A DNA stretch of 64,000 bases from Terriglobia bacterium (GTDB lineage: Bacteria; Acidobacteriota; Terriglobia; Terriglobales; Acidobacteriaceae), in the NCBI GenBank assembly GCA_020073465.1, contig JAIQFC010000009.1, forward strand, positions 62,001-126,000, in the 5' to 3' direction. The notes under the pieces were generated by a model. That model searched no databases. It saw nothing but the letters and a program-made list of their open reading frames with translations, and was not told the DNA's origin. How positions within the stretch are numbered: the stretch's first letter is position 1; each line of letters begins with the position of its first letter. A program made the position numbers and the translations under genes. Below are positions 8,273 through 16,870 of this stretch, piece by piece.

Positions 8273-10417
8273 CTATGCTTTCCCTTCCGTCACGATCTCA
8301 GAAAAGTCCGCGATCGTGGAAAACTCTTTCAACAGCGTCCGCAGCAGTGCCAGCCGGTTCGCTCGGACCTGCTCATCCTCGACCATCACCATGACCTTGT
8401 CGAAGAACTTGTCAATCGCGGGACGCAGCTTCGCAATCTCCAACAGGGCCGCGTCATAATTCTTTGCCGACCGCTGCTTTTCGACTGCGACAGCGGTCCG
8501 AGGAACCTGCTCCGCAAGCACCTTCTCGCTCTCTTCTGTCAAGGCGCCAGAGTCCACGGTTTCTGCGATTCTCTTCCCAGACTCCGCCGCTTGCTTCAGG
8601 ATATTCTTCATCCTTTTGAATGCCACGGAAATCGACTCGAAGTCAGCCGAGGGACGTGCCTTCGCCACGGCTTCCGCGCGCGCCAGCGCATCCACCACAT
8701 CCTCGGCGTCGGCCGCGAGCACCGCATTGACCACGTCGTAGGCGTACCCGTGAGTCTCTTTCAAATAGAACTCCAGACGCTCACAGAATAGAGTCCGGAT
8801 CGATTCTTCGTACTTCTCCTCGGCGACAAACTTCTTCTCCGCTTCCGACCCTTTGTATCCCGAACGTGCATCGCGCATCACGTCGCCCAGCCGCAACGGC
8901 AACTTTTTCTCCGCGACGATCTTCACAATCCCGTTTGCCTGCCGCCGCAGCGCGAACGGATCCTTTGACCCGCTCGGAACCATTCCCAGGGCAAACATAC
9001 CCGCGATCGTGTCCGCCTTGTCGCCGATCGAGAGCACTGCCCCTTCCATTGAGCGCGGCACGGCATCTTCCGTCGACTCGGGCTTGTAGTGATCGTAGAT
9101 CGTGTCTGCAATCGCGAACCGCGTCGCCTCCGGCAAGCTCGGATCAAGCTGTTGTACCCGCGCATACAAACCGCCGACAATCCCCTGCAGTTCGGTGAAT
9201 TCCTTCACCAGTTCGGTGGTCAGGTCGGTCTTCGCGAGACACGCCGCCTTGTGAATCACGCCTGGACGCACCGCCATCCCGCCCTGCTTGATGATCTCGC
9301 TGAGCCAACTGCACAACCGCTGCACACGCAGCGTCTTCTCGTAATAACTGCCCAGGTCTTTCTGAAACGTCACGTGCCGCAGCGAATCCAGCCGCTCCAG
9401 CAGAGACCGCTTCTGATCCGTCTCCCAGAAGAAGCGCGCGTCGTTGAAGCGTGCCCGCAACACCCGCTCATTGCCATGCCGGATCAGCCCCTGCGGATCG
9501 CTGTCCGTATTCAGCACCGCCAGAAAATGGGGCAGCAGTTTGCCAGTCGCATCCTCCACGGCAAAATACTTCTGGTGATCGCGCATCACCGTGACCAGCA
9601 CCTCTTCCGGCAGGGCCAGAAACTGCGGATCAAAGCTTCCCAGAATCGCCGACGGGAACTCCGTCAGGTTCACAACGGTATCGAGCAGCGCCTTGTCTTC
9701 CCGCCAGCGGGCGCCAGAGACGCTGCGCGTCGCCGCATCGAGCGCCTTGCGAATCTGATGCTCGCGTTCGCCGCGTCCCAAAACTTTTGCTGCCCGCAAA
9801 GAATCCACGTAGGCTGTGCCTGCGCGCGGAACTGCTACCTCGCCGCCACACAAAATCCTGTGGCCTCGCGAGGTCTTCCCTGCCCGGATGCCGGCCACCT
9901 CCAGCGGAATCGTCTCCCCATCAAGCATCGCGACCAGCCAGCGCACCGGACGCACGAAGCGCTCGTTCGGCTTGCGCCAGTACATATTCTTGGGCCAGTA
10001 GATGGTGGCGATTTCCTTGGGAAGCGACTCGGCCAGAATCTCGGCCGCGCTGCGCCCCTTCTTCGTGACCTTCGCGGCGAGATATTCACCCTTAGGAGTC
10101 GTGACCTTCTCCAGTTGTGCGACGTCAACGCCTGCCTTCCTGGCGAAGGCAACGGCCGCCGGCGTCGGCTGCCCATCTTTGTATGCGACGTTGACCGACG
10201 GCCCGATCGCTTGTTCGGTCACATCCGCCTGTGCCGCGTGAATTCCTGATGCGAGCACCGCCAGCCGCCGCGGCGTATCAAACGAACTGACCTCGCCACC
10301 CGCCAGCCGCTCCCGGCTCAAGAGCGCCGCGACGCGCTCGCGCAATTCCTGCGACGCCACGTCGATCATCCGCGCCGGAATCTCTTCGCAACCGATCTCT
10401 AGCAGAAAATCTGGCAT
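8273..10417 (-). CDS. glyS: Glycyl-tRNA synthetase beta subunit
   Basis: 714 residues, close to the usual 690. It begins MPDFLLEIGCEEIPARM, the family's hallmark N-terminus, and continues with the HD-like and B3/B4-like regions, with VMRDHQKYF and LGDKADTIAGMFALG visible, and ends in a helical tRNA-binding domain rich in ARANRLALL-type residues. With GlyQ it forms the alpha2beta2 enzyme that charges tRNA-Gly. It lies 150 bases downstream of glyQ on the same strand. The gap is occupied by a repeat with two hairpins, which could uncouple expression of the two subunits. Confidence 0.97.
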   Translation of the reverse strand: MPDFLLEIGCEEIPARMIDVASQELRERVAALLSRERLAGGEVSSFDTPRRLAVLASGIHAAQADVTEQAIGPSVNVAYKDGQPTPAAVAFARKAGVDVAQLEKVTTPKGEYLAAKVTKKGRSAAEILAESLPKEIATIYWPKNMYWRKPNERFVRPVRWLVAMLDGETIPLEVAGIRAGKTSRGHRILCGGEVAVPRAGTAYVDSLRAAKVLGRGEREHQIRKALDAATRSVSGARWREDKALLDTVVNLTEFPSAILGSFDPQFLALPEEVLVTVMRDHQKYFAVEDATGKLLPHFLAVLNTDSDPQGLIRHGNERVLRARFNDARFFWETDQKRSLLERLDSLRHVTFQKDLGSYYEKTLRVQRLCSWLSEIIKQGGMAVRPGVIHKAACLAKTDLTTELVKEFTELQGIVGGLYARVQQLDPSLPEATRFAIADTIYDHYKPESTEDAVPRSMEGAVLSIGDKADTIAGMFALGMVPSGSKDPFALRRQANGIVKIVAEKKLPLRLGDVMRDARSGYKGSEAEKKFVAEEKYEESIRTLFCERLEFYLKETHGYAYDVVNAVLAADAEDVVDALARAEAVAKARPSADFESISVAFKRMKNILKQAAESGKRIAETVDSGALTEESEKVLAEQVPRTAVAVEKQRSAKNYDAALLEIAKLRPAIDKFFDKVMVMVEDEQVRANRLALLRTLLKEFSTIADFSEIVTEGKA

Positions 10418-10509
10418 GCCTTCAAACCACCAAGTTTCTCAGACCGCCGTCCCAACCGAATGTGATGGGCATCACACCCGACCTGTGCAAACTTCTCCGA
10501 ACCTGTAGC

Positions 10510-10551
10510 GCCGGCGTCTCGCCGGCTGTCCCGAGGGCGTCCCGCCCTCGG
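10510..10551. repeat. Dispersed repeat with two perfect hairpins between glyQ and glyS
   Basis: Two adjoining stem-loops: GCCGGCG-TCT-CGCCGGC (10510-10526) and CCGAGGGCG-TCC-CGCCCTCGG (10531-10551). Read through, the sequence encodes the phrase AGETPAL, which is typical of a repeat scattered between genes in acidobacterial and some other genomes. There is no T-tract, so it is not a standard terminator, but the hairpins may protect mRNA ends. Confidence 0.7.
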
Positions 10552-10570
10552 CCCCCGTGGGAGCACCGCT

Positions 10571-11656
10571 CTAGCCTACCGGCGACAGCGTCTCTTTCCT
10601 TCCCTTGGACTTCTTCTCTCCCACAGGCTCGGCCTCGTCCGACTTCTCCGTCGATGAAGCTTCGCTTTTCTGCTGATCCACCCAGGCCTTGGCGATCCCC
10701 ACCGCCAGCGCCCGTACCCGGGCAATCACGCCCACACGCTCGGTTACCGAAATCGCGCCCCGCGCATCGAGAATGTTGAACATGTGCGAGCACTTCAAAC
10801 AAAGATCGTAAGCGCCCAGCAGCGGAAAGCGTGCCTTCTCGGGAGACGCGTTGCCTGGGTGCCCCATCTTTCGCGCACTTTGCGAAAGGTGGGGATTTCC
10901 GTCGCCTGAACCATCATCTTTCCCGAGCGCGGCATACTTCTCCAGCAACGTCTTACACTCCGCTTCGCACAGCTCGAAGTGCTTCCAGGCCTTCTCCACA
11001 TCAGCAGCCTCGAAGTTATACACGGAGAACTGCAGCTCATCCGCGAGCCGCACGTCGCCATACTTCACCACGTTCCCCGTTTCCGGATCGCGCGCCCACA
11101 CGATGTCGTAGATCGAATCCACATCCTGCAGGAACGCGGCGATGCGCTCAAGCCCGTAAGTCAGCTCCACTGAAATCGGGAACAGATCCACGCCACCGCA
11201 CTGCTGGAAGTAAGTGAACTGCGTGATTTCGAGGCCGTCGAGCATGACCTGCCAGCCCACACCCCACGCGCTGAGTGTGGGGGCCTCCCAGTTATCTTCC
11301 TCAAACTTGATGTCGTGCTGGCGCAGGTCAATGCCAATCGCCGTCAGCGACTCCAGGTACAACTCCTGCACATTCTCCGGCGGAGGCTTCAGGATCACCT
11401 GCAGCTGCATGTGCTTGAACAGCCGGTTGGGATTCTCCCCGTAGCGCCCGTCCGCAGGACGGCGCGAAGGCTGCACATACGCGACCTTGTAGGGCTTAGG
11501 CCCGAGCACCCGGAGAAACGTCTCCGGCGCCATCGTCCCCGCACCCACCTCGACGTCGTAAGGCTGCTGCAGCACGCAGCCGCGCTCGGCCCAAAAGGTT
11601 TGCAGCCTTAGGATGAGATCCTGGAACGTCAGCGAGTTGGACTTGGGAGGATTCAC
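10571..11656 (-). CDS. glyQ: Glycyl-tRNA synthetase alpha subunit with palindrome-derived insertion
   Basis: 361 residues against about 290-300 for the family. The class II catalytic core is intact: [59 protein letters not shown], and [12 protein letters not shown]. The extra length has two sources. First, around residues 245-272 an insertion ([19 protein letters not shown]) is encoded by a palindromic repeat at 10862-10894 that sits between LLEKYAAL and the conserved [19 protein letters not shown] segment. Second, a Lys/Glu-rich tail of some 35 residues follows AVGIAKAWV. Both are in frame, so the gene should be functional. It lies downstream of recO on the same strand. Confidence 0.95.
   Translation of the reverse strand: MNPPKSNSLTFQDLILRLQTFWAERGCVLQQPYDVEVGAGTMAPETFLRVLGPKPYKVAYVQPSRRPADGRYGENPNRLFKHMQLQVILKPPPENVQELYLESLTAIGIDLRQHDIKFEEDNWEAPTLSAWGVGWQVMLDGLEITQFTYFQQCGGVDLFPISVELTYGLERIAAFLQDVDSIYDIVWARDPETGNVVKYGDVRLADELQFSVYNFEAADVEKAWKHFELCEAECKTLLEKYAALGKDDGSGDGNPHLSQSARKMGHPGNASPEKARFPLLGAYDLCLKCSHMFNILDARGAISVTERVGVIARVRALAVGIAKAWVDQQKSEASSTEKSDEAEPVGEKKSKGRKETLSPVG
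10862..10894. repeat. Palindromic element inserted in frame within glyQ
   Basis: CCCCATCTTTCGC (10862-10874), loop of seven bases, then GCGAAAGGTGGGG (10882-10894): a 13-bp stem with one mismatch. It encodes part of a stretch ([14 protein letters not shown]) that other GlyQ proteins lack. The closely similar sequence is known to me as an intergenic repeat of this group, so it has probably been captured by the coding region. Confidence 0.75.
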
Positions 11657-11750
11657 AGGCTCGTTCGAGGACCGAAGGGCTAATCAGTGATTGTAATGGA
11701 AGCAGCGGCCAGCCGTCAGCTACGGGGTTGTGTTCCGAGCTGGTGGCGTG

Positions 11751-12506
11751 CTAAAACCCGCCCTTCTCCAGCATGCCCGCCGTGACCAGCTTCTTCTCAA
11801 TATGCCGCTGTAGAGTCTGAATCAGAAACTTGCGCAAGTCGGCTCCCTGCGTCTTGGGCCACGGCATCTCAACAAAACTCTCGACCGGGGCGCGGAACAT
11901 CTGCGCAGCCAAGACGCGCGACTCGCTCGAAATCTCCGACGAAGCCAGGCGCTTGTCGTCTGGACACATCAGCCCGTCTGCCAGAGCATGAAAGAACGCC
12001 CGGCTGCCGTTCAGGGTGCGGCCGCAGACGATGCATTCGGTCAGCTCAGGCAGAAAACCTACCAACCGCGTCAGCCAGAGTTCGAAGTAAGTGATTGGCA
12101 TCCAGATGCCGGAGCTTTCGCTCGTTTTCTGAAGCGCATGGAGAATCGACAGTGTCAGGCGGAAGATGGCGTCGTTGGCTTCGCGGTCGGGGAGCAGTTC
12201 GTCCAGCAACTCGGCTACATGCCCCAGCGCCACCGCCCGCGCATAGCTGACTTCCGACGCCAGCGGAGACTCGAGCACCTCGCAGGCATCCAGCCGCGCC
12301 AGTTCCTGGCGCTCGCGGACGTCATAAAACGCCCGCACATAGGTCAACGGTTCGAGCGCGCCTCCGAAGCGGCGCTTCGACTTCTTCGCCGAGCGCGCCA
12401 CGCCGCGGACTTTGCCTTCCGCGCGCGTGAACAGCGTGACCAGCAGATCGGCCTCGCGCAGCGGATAGGTGCGCAGGACGATCGCTTCCGACTCCTTCAG
12501 TGCCAT
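11751..12506 (-). CDS. recO: DNA repair protein RecO
   Basis: 251 residues, family length about 240. The N-terminal OB fold (EAIVLRTYPLREADLLVTLFTRAEGKVRGVARSAKK) and the central helical region with a Cys pair (ECIVCGR) followed by a later Cys (LMC) fit RecO, which anneals single strands and helps load RecA at gaps with RecR. Only three of the four classical zinc-binding cysteines are evident, a common variation. The start ATG 12506 preserves the standard MALKESEAIVL N-terminus. It stands at the head of the recO-glyQ-glyS-ppdK block. A 94-base gap to glyQ suggests separate promoters are possible. Confidence 0.95.
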   Translation of the reverse strand: MALKESEAIVLRTYPLREADLLVTLFTRAEGKVRGVARSAKKSKRRFGGALEPLTYVRAFYDVRERQELARLDACEVLESPLASEVSYARAVALGHVAELLDELLPDREANDAIFRLTLSILHALQKTSESSGIWMPITYFELWLTRLVGFLPELTECIVCGRTLNGSRAFFHALADGLMCPDDKRLASSEISSESRVLAAQMFRAPVESFVEMPWPKTQGADLRKFLIQTLQRHIEKKLVTAGMLEKGGF

Positions 12507-12545
12507 GGGTGGCCCGTGGGTGAGGGCATGGGTAATGGTAGCGGT

Positions 12546-12577
12546 TCAGCTATCAGCTGTCAGCCATCAGCCATTAG
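12546..12577. repeat. Short run of heptameric repeats (TCAGCNR family)
   Basis: Four consecutive heptamers, TCAGCTA, TCAGCTG, TCAGCCA, TCAGCCA, followed by TTAG. The same family is found at 58691-58890. It stands upstream of recO and no function is evident. Confidence 0.75.
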
Positions 12578-12789
12578 GAAAATCGGAATGCGTGGCTGGC
12601 AGGGGACCGACTGGCACAATCTAAGGAGAGTCTCACCGTTGGCGAACAGCGCGAAGGACGGCCACTCCAGCTCCCCAAGGTAACTCTGGTAACCACCGAG
12701 AAGAACACTTTAGGACCCTTTCCTTGGGTCGTACCTGATGCGAAAGTACAAGTCCTAACGGCCGATCCTGGGCTGATACCAAAGTCATC

Positions 12790-13377
12790 ATGCCAAAATC
12801 CCTTTATCGCACGGCCCTCCAATCCCTGCTGATAGTCCTGGCGTTCGTCGCCCTGTCTGCGTTCATGCTCGCCCAAGAACCTGCGTCCGCCGTCTCGAAG
12901 CCGACCTCCGAACTCCAGACGAACCGAATCGAAATGGCATCCCTGGATCCAGCTTCGGCCCCGCCGGAGAACGCCACGGCGTTCACAAGCACCCATACCT
13001 TGCCGGCGAGCGCGGTCTCCGTGGGGCCGATGGCGTTCGTATCAGTAAGCGGGCAGCCGAAAGTGCCCGCCACGCATCCCTTTTGGGACAGTAAGAATCG
13101 CGCCCTGTTTGCCGCTGTGGGCGGACTTGCAGCCGTTGACTTCTATGCGACGCACGCCAATCTGGCCAGCGGCGGCAAGGAACTGAACCCCGTGACCCGC
13201 GTGTTCAGCGGCAGCACGCCGGCGCTCGCCACCAACTTCGCACTGGAAGCCGCCGGCGTCGTGGGCCTCAGCTACATATTTCACAGAACTGGACACCACA
13301 AGCTGGAACGGATCACAGCCCTGGTCAACATCGGCGCGTCCGGCGCCGCCGCGGGATACAGCCTGGCTCATCGCTAG
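12790..13377 (+). CDS. Hypothetical secreted or membrane protein
   Basis: 195 residues. An N-terminal hydrophobic signal (residues 8-29, ending FMLAQ) precedes a Pro/Ala/Ser-rich linker (30-95) and a C-terminal part with two or three predicted hydrophobic helices (ALFAAVGGLAAVDFYATHANL, LATNFALEAAGVVGLSYIF, ALVNIGASGAAAGYSLAHR). Conserved-looking HxxN and HRTGHHKLERI charged patches sit between the helices. This arrangement recurs in small acidobacterial membrane proteins of unknown role. No ribosome site is obvious ahead of ATG 12790, but this is the only start that preserves the signal peptide. Confidence 0.65.
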   Translation: MPKSLYRTALQSLLIVLAFVALSAFMLAQEPASAVSKPTSELQTNRIEMASLDPASAPPENATAFTSTHTLPASAVSVGPMAFVSVSGQPKVPATHPFWDSKNRALFAAVGGLAAVDFYATHANLASGGKELNPVTRVFSGSTPALATNFALEAAGVVGLSYIFHRTGHHKLERITALVNIGASGAAAGYSLAHR

Positions 13378-13415
13378 GTGGGGGAACTCACAAGCTCGCC
13401 GCTCAAACGGTGCAA

Positions 13416-13441
13416 GATACCCGAAGTGAGAAGCCATAGCC
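13416..13441. repeat. Interspersed repeat, ATACCCGAAGT family, copy 1
   Basis: The sequence GATACCCGAAGT followed by AGAAGCCATAGCC lies after the end of a gene. The same two blocks, with a longer spacer, occur after the cupin gene at 17254-17289. Two copies in similar positions suggest a dispersed 3'-flanking repeat. Confidence 0.55.
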
Positions 13442-13521
13442 TTGGGATTTCTTGTTTGGAAACTCATCCGCGGTGAGATAATTCCCTGTTTCCCCCTAAT
13501 TCCACCTCTGAGGAGGCCTCG

Positions 13522-14319
13522 ATGCTTCGTCGGATACTCGCCATCATTCTTGCGTTCTCTGTCTCTGCTCTTGCTCAAGGCAACACATTCAACCGTGTGC
13601 GTTACAACGGAGGGACAGTTGCCACCAAGGTCGACGCTAAGGACTGGGACAACAAACTCACTGTCACCTCAGACCTCATCACACTGGAGTTGAAGGACAA
13701 ACAGAAACTCGAGATTTCACCTAAGTCTGTCACCGGGCTCAGCTACGGTCAGGAAGCGCACCGCCGCGTTGGCACCATGATTGCATTGGCCGTGCTCGTC
13801 GCACCTGTCGCCCTATTTGGACTGTTCCACAAGACTCGCCTGCACTTCGTCGGACTCCAGTACACCACGCCTGACGGCAAAGGAGGTGGAATTCTGCTGC
13901 AGGGAGACAAGGAAAATTATCGCGCCATCCTAGTTGCGCTGCAGTCTGTCTCCGGCGTCCCGGTTTCAGTGGCAGAGAAGGAGCGCGAGTTCATTCCGGT
14001 TGGAGTGACCACAACGGTCACGAAGGATTCCGCCGAATCCCATAAAGCCGCCGCGACGCCCGCAGAAGGGGCGGCAAAAGCGGAGACCACGACCAGCGCG
14101 ACTGAAGCGGCTGGAACCGTGCAGGTTGTCTCGACTCCCGATGGAGCGGACGTTTACAGCGATGGCTCTTTCGTGGGGAACGCCCCGAGCACTTTGAAGC
14201 TGTCGCCTGGCAAACACACTGTCCGCGTAGCTAGCTCCGGGTATAAAGACTGGTCTCGCGATATCAGCGTTCAGGCTGGTTCCGACGTGAAGTTAAACGC
14301 TGTGCTCGAAAAGAATTGA
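13522..14319 (+). CDS. Secreted PEGA-domain protein
   Basis: 265 residues. A signal peptide (residues 1-19, ending ALAQ) is followed by a domain with a hydrophobic helix (MIALAVLVAPVALFGLF, about residues 88-104), a Thr/Ala-rich linker, and a C-terminal PEGA domain (residues 195-262: VQVVSTPDGADVYSDGSFVG, then LSPGKHTVRVASSGYKDW). PEGA domains are thought to decorate surface or envelope proteins. A GAGGAGG ribosome site precedes ATG 13522. The gene faces the ferredoxin gene end to end. Its exact role is unknown. Confidence 0.8.
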   Translation: MLRRILAIILAFSVSALAQGNTFNRVRYNGGTVATKVDAKDWDNKLTVTSDLITLELKDKQKLEISPKSVTGLSYGQEAHRRVGTMIALAVLVAPVALFGLFHKTRLHFVGLQYTTPDGKGGGILLQGDKENYRAILVALQSVSGVPVSVAEKEREFIPVGVTTTVTKDSAESHKAAATPAEGAAKAETTTSATEAAGTVQVVSTPDGADVYSDGSFVGNAPSTLKLSPGKHTVRVASSGYKDWSRDISVQAGSDVKLNAVLEKN

Positions 14320-14341
14320 TATAGATTCAGTTCTATACAAA

Positions 14342-14395
14342 CAAAATCAAAGCCCCGTCCTGCCTCTCCGCACACCGGAGGCACAGGCACGGGGC
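14342..14395 (-). terminator. Rho-independent terminator of the ferredoxin gene
   Basis: On the minus strand a long interrupted stem, GCCCCGTGCCTGTGCCTCCG pairing with CGGAGAGGCAGGACGGGGC across a 5-base loop, is followed by TTTGATTTTG. It lies 21 bases after the ferredoxin stop codon. Confidence 0.8.
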
Positions 14396-14416
14396 AAGCA
14401 TCCTATCTGAACCGAA

Positions 14417-14677
14417 CTAGCGGCCGTAGTAGGCCGCGTTTCTCGCGGTAAATTCCTTCCACTTCTCCGGCAGGTCGTCGAGGGCGAAGATGGCTGAGAC
14501 CGGGCAGACGGGCACGCAGGCGCCGCAGTCAATGCATTCCACCGGATCGATATACAGCAGTTCGGCGGTTGCGTAGGCGGGCTCATCTTTCTTGGGATGA
14601 ATGCAATCCACCGGACACGCATCTACGCAGGCGGTGTCTTTGGTGCCAATGCAAGGCTCGGCAATCACGTAGGCCAT
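14417..14677 (-). CDS. Ferredoxin, 7Fe type ([3Fe-4S][4Fe-4S])
   Basis: 86 residues from ATG 14677, with CAGGAG upstream. MAYVIAEPCIGTKDTACVDA and the second motif CIDCGACVPVCP give cysteines at 9, 17, 21, 25, 48, 51, 54 and 58, the layout of the small cytoplasmic ferredoxins of Thermus and Bacillus, which transfer single electrons. The C-terminal tail LPEKWKEFTARNAAYYGR also matches that family. A longer open frame extends to 14857 but its extra 60 residues are unlike any ferredoxin. The gene is isolated, with its own terminator, so its redox partner cannot be told from context. Confidence 0.93.
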   Translation of the reverse strand: MAYVIAEPCIGTKDTACVDACPVDCIHPKKDEPAYATAELLYIDPVECIDCGACVPVCPVSAIFALDDLPEKWKEFTARNAAYYGR

Positions 14678-14867
14678 AAGGGTGTCAGTCTCCTGAGAGT
14701 TCTCTGAAAATATCTTACTACCGCGGCGGTTTCTGCGACCGGACATTCTAGCAAGAATGCGAGCGCCGGTACAGGCTTTCCCCGCTGTAAGCAAGAACAG
14801 AGCGGCCAGCAATTTTTCGCTGCCAGCCGCCGCTTGATCACCTTCCCCTGCTTCCAATCACGGACGG

Positions 14868-15374
14868 TTATCGATGCCCGCCACCGTGGAAGCCACCTCC
14901 GCCGTGGAAGCCGCCACCACCGTGAAATCCTCCTCCGCCATGGAAACCACGGCTACCCATCCCACCGTGGAAGCCCGGACCACGTCCTACAAAGCCACGC
15001 CCGCCGAACGCCGGCCCGCGCCCGTGGAACCCCTGGCCCCAGCCAGGACGCCCGTGAAACCCATTTCCCCATCCCGGACCCCAGCCCGCACCCCAGCCAC
15101 GACGCCATCCCGCACCCCAGAAGCCGCGCCCCCACCCGTGATACCACGGCCCCGCTCCAATAAACACCCCATCGACAAACCAGTTCGGCCCGTAAAAACC
15201 ATAGGGTGCGCAGGCGTAAGGATAGTAGTCATAGTAGCCATAAGCGCAGACCGGGGGTCCGGCAAAGTAGCCTGGCCCGTACGCGATGCCTACGCCCACT
15301 CGGACCTGTGCCTGCAAGTAGGTCAGCGGGACCATCAAGACCGCCAGCCAAGCAAAGTATTTCAGATAGCGCAT
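14868..15374 (-). CDS. Secreted Gly/His-rich repeat protein
   Basis: 168 residues from ATG 15374, which has a strong GAGGAGGG ribosome site. After a signal peptide (MRYLKYFAWLAVLMVPLTY, cleavage near LQA-Q) comes a Tyr/Pro/Gly-rich region (YGYYDYYPYACAPYGFYG), then Trp-Gly and Phe-His-Gly repeats. The C-terminus is four near-identical FHGGGG units. His-rich Gly repeats can bind metal ions or form extracellular matrix, but neither is demonstrated. The extreme composition makes homology hard to judge. Two cysteines are present in the mature part. The gene stands alone between the ferredoxin and kelch genes. Confidence 0.75.
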   Translation of the reverse strand: MRYLKYFAWLAVLMVPLTYLQAQVRVGVGIAYGPGYFAGPPVCAYGYYDYYPYACAPYGFYGPNWFVDGVFIGAGPWYHGWGRGFWGAGWRRGWGAGWGPGWGNGFHGRPGWGQGFHGRGPAFGGRGFVGRGPGFHGGMGSRGFHGGGGFHGGGGFHGGGGFHGGGHR

Positions 15375-15598
15375 GGTGTGACCCTCCTCTTCCCGGTCCG
15401 CCAATCCCTGGCCTGAACCACTGGAATCCGGGAAGCTCCAGAAACCGTTCTCCTCTGAAGTACCTATCCATTGGAACGCGGAACCTCTGGAATAGTTGCA
15501 AGCACAGGGGTGGCTGATTTCAACCATCCCCTCTAGCTGAATTCAATCACTTGCAGGCGTCCGTCCGCAGCCCCATTCCTCGCGCGCGGTGGTGAACC

Positions 15599-16714
15599 CT
15601 AGGGCCGGTAAATCCAGCTCTGTGCGGTCGCCTGATCGTTATTCGGATATCCGCCCGCCAGCAGGACGCTGCCATCGCGCAGCTTGGTCTCGCTCATGAA
15701 ATGCCAATTGTCACTGATCTTCCCCTCGGCCACCAGGAACTTCCCGCTCGCCGGATCGAAGACTTCTACCGCCTTGCTTCCGCCGGCGACCAGCAGTTTG
15801 CCGGAGTGTAACTGCACCGCCTCATCCGGCAGTTTGAAACGACTGTTGTTCAGGGGCGAGGCTGCCGTGAACTTTCCCGTGCGAGGATCGTAGATCTCCG
15901 CGCTGCTCAAATTTCCGTTCCACCCTTCGTTGGAGGAACCGCCCGCAATCACTACCCGCCCGTCCGGCAGCCGGCCAGCCGTGTGCTTGCAGCGAGCGAC
16001 ACCAAGATTGCCCGTCTCCGCGAACGTCCCCGCCCTCGGATCGTAGAGTTCGGCGCTGGCAGTGACGCTGTCGGCAAAGCCGCCCACGACGAGAACGCGA
16101 CCATCGCTGAGAAGCGTAGCCGTCTGGGAGACGCGGGCATGGTGCATCGCGCCTGTCGGCTCGAATCGCAACGTGGCTGCGCGGAAAATCTCCGCGGACG
16201 CGAGCCTGGCGCCGGGTCCATCATGATCTTCCCCACCCCCAATCAGCACATCGCCGTTCGCAAGTAGCGTGGCGCTCGGCCTGCCGCGCCGTGCCGTCAT
16301 CTTCGCGATTGTCGTGAACTTCCCGGTTGCCGGATCGTAGAGTTCGGCGGTATCCGCGCCGCCCTGCCCCACCCAGCCACCAAGCACCAGAACCTTCCCT
16401 GATCGCAGCAGGACTGCCGCATGTCCAACTCGTGCAACGCTCATCTCGCCAGTCGGTTGGAACTTTCCGGTCGCGGGGTCATACAGTTCCGCCGACCTGT
16501 AGAAATCCTGATTCCGCCGCATGCCGCCAACAATCAGGACTTTGCCGTCGGAAAGGAGGGTCGCGGTGTGACCGGAGCGCGGCTCCAACATCGGCGCCGC
16601 TGGCGTGACGGTTCCTGCAGGCGGCGCCGATGGAGCGACTGCGCGAAATGCCATCGCAGCAATGGCGAAGCTGATGGCGATGATCGATGCGAAGAGCAGG
16701 CGGAAGCGGTTCAT
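15599..16714 (-). CDS. Secreted kelch-repeat protein
   Basis: 371 residues from ATG 16714 (MNRFRLLFASIIAIS), supported by CAGGAG six bases upstream. The long open frame continues to 17179 but overlaps the divergent cupin gene, so the shorter start is preferred. A signal peptide is followed by about six kelch motifs: each has a GHTATLLSDGKVLIVGG-like strand pair and a SAELYDPATGKF-like turn, which fold as a beta-propeller. Such proteins resemble galactose-oxidase-type propellers but have no copper-ligand evidence here. It is divergent from the cupin gene with 156 bases between starts. Function unknown, perhaps carbohydrate or protein binding. Confidence 0.85.
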   Translation of the reverse strand: MNRFRLLFASIIAISFAIAAMAFRAVAPSAPPAGTVTPAAPMLEPRSGHTATLLSDGKVLIVGGMRRNQDFYRSAELYDPATGKFQPTGEMSVARVGHAAVLLRSGKVLVLGGWVGQGGADTAELYDPATGKFTTIAKMTARRGRPSATLLANGDVLIGGGEDHDGPGARLASAEIFRAATLRFEPTGAMHHARVSQTATLLSDGRVLVVGGFADSVTASAELYDPRAGTFAETGNLGVARCKHTAGRLPDGRVVIAGGSSNEGWNGNLSSAEIYDPRTGKFTAASPLNNSRFKLPDEAVQLHSGKLLVAGGSKAVEVFDPASGKFLVAEGKISDNWHFMSETKLRDGSVLLAGGYPNNDQATAQSWIYRP

Positions 16715-16870
16715 GAGATTCTCCTGAGTAGTTCTGACGGGGCAGCTCCGCAGGGGTAAGCAGATTGACTGTACAGGTTCCGCGATTGGGTGTCGGATAC
16801 TGCATTGGCCCGATGTCATGTTAGGCTTTCGTGTTTCGCGCAACTTACGCTGCTCCGGAGGAGACTGAGA

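Noticed and set aside
10422-10802. A 126-codon frame spanning the glyQ-glyS gap
   Set aside because: It is made of the dispersed AGETPAL repeat and an out-of-phase reading of the glyQ end.
10571-11656. glyQ as a pseudogene because of its extra length
   Set aside because: The insertion and tail keep the frame and all class II motifs are intact.
14868-15150. Regular spaced repeats that could look like a CRISPR array
   Set aside because: The repeats are coding (Phe-His-Gly units) in one frame, there are no unique spacers of equal length, and no cas gene is near.
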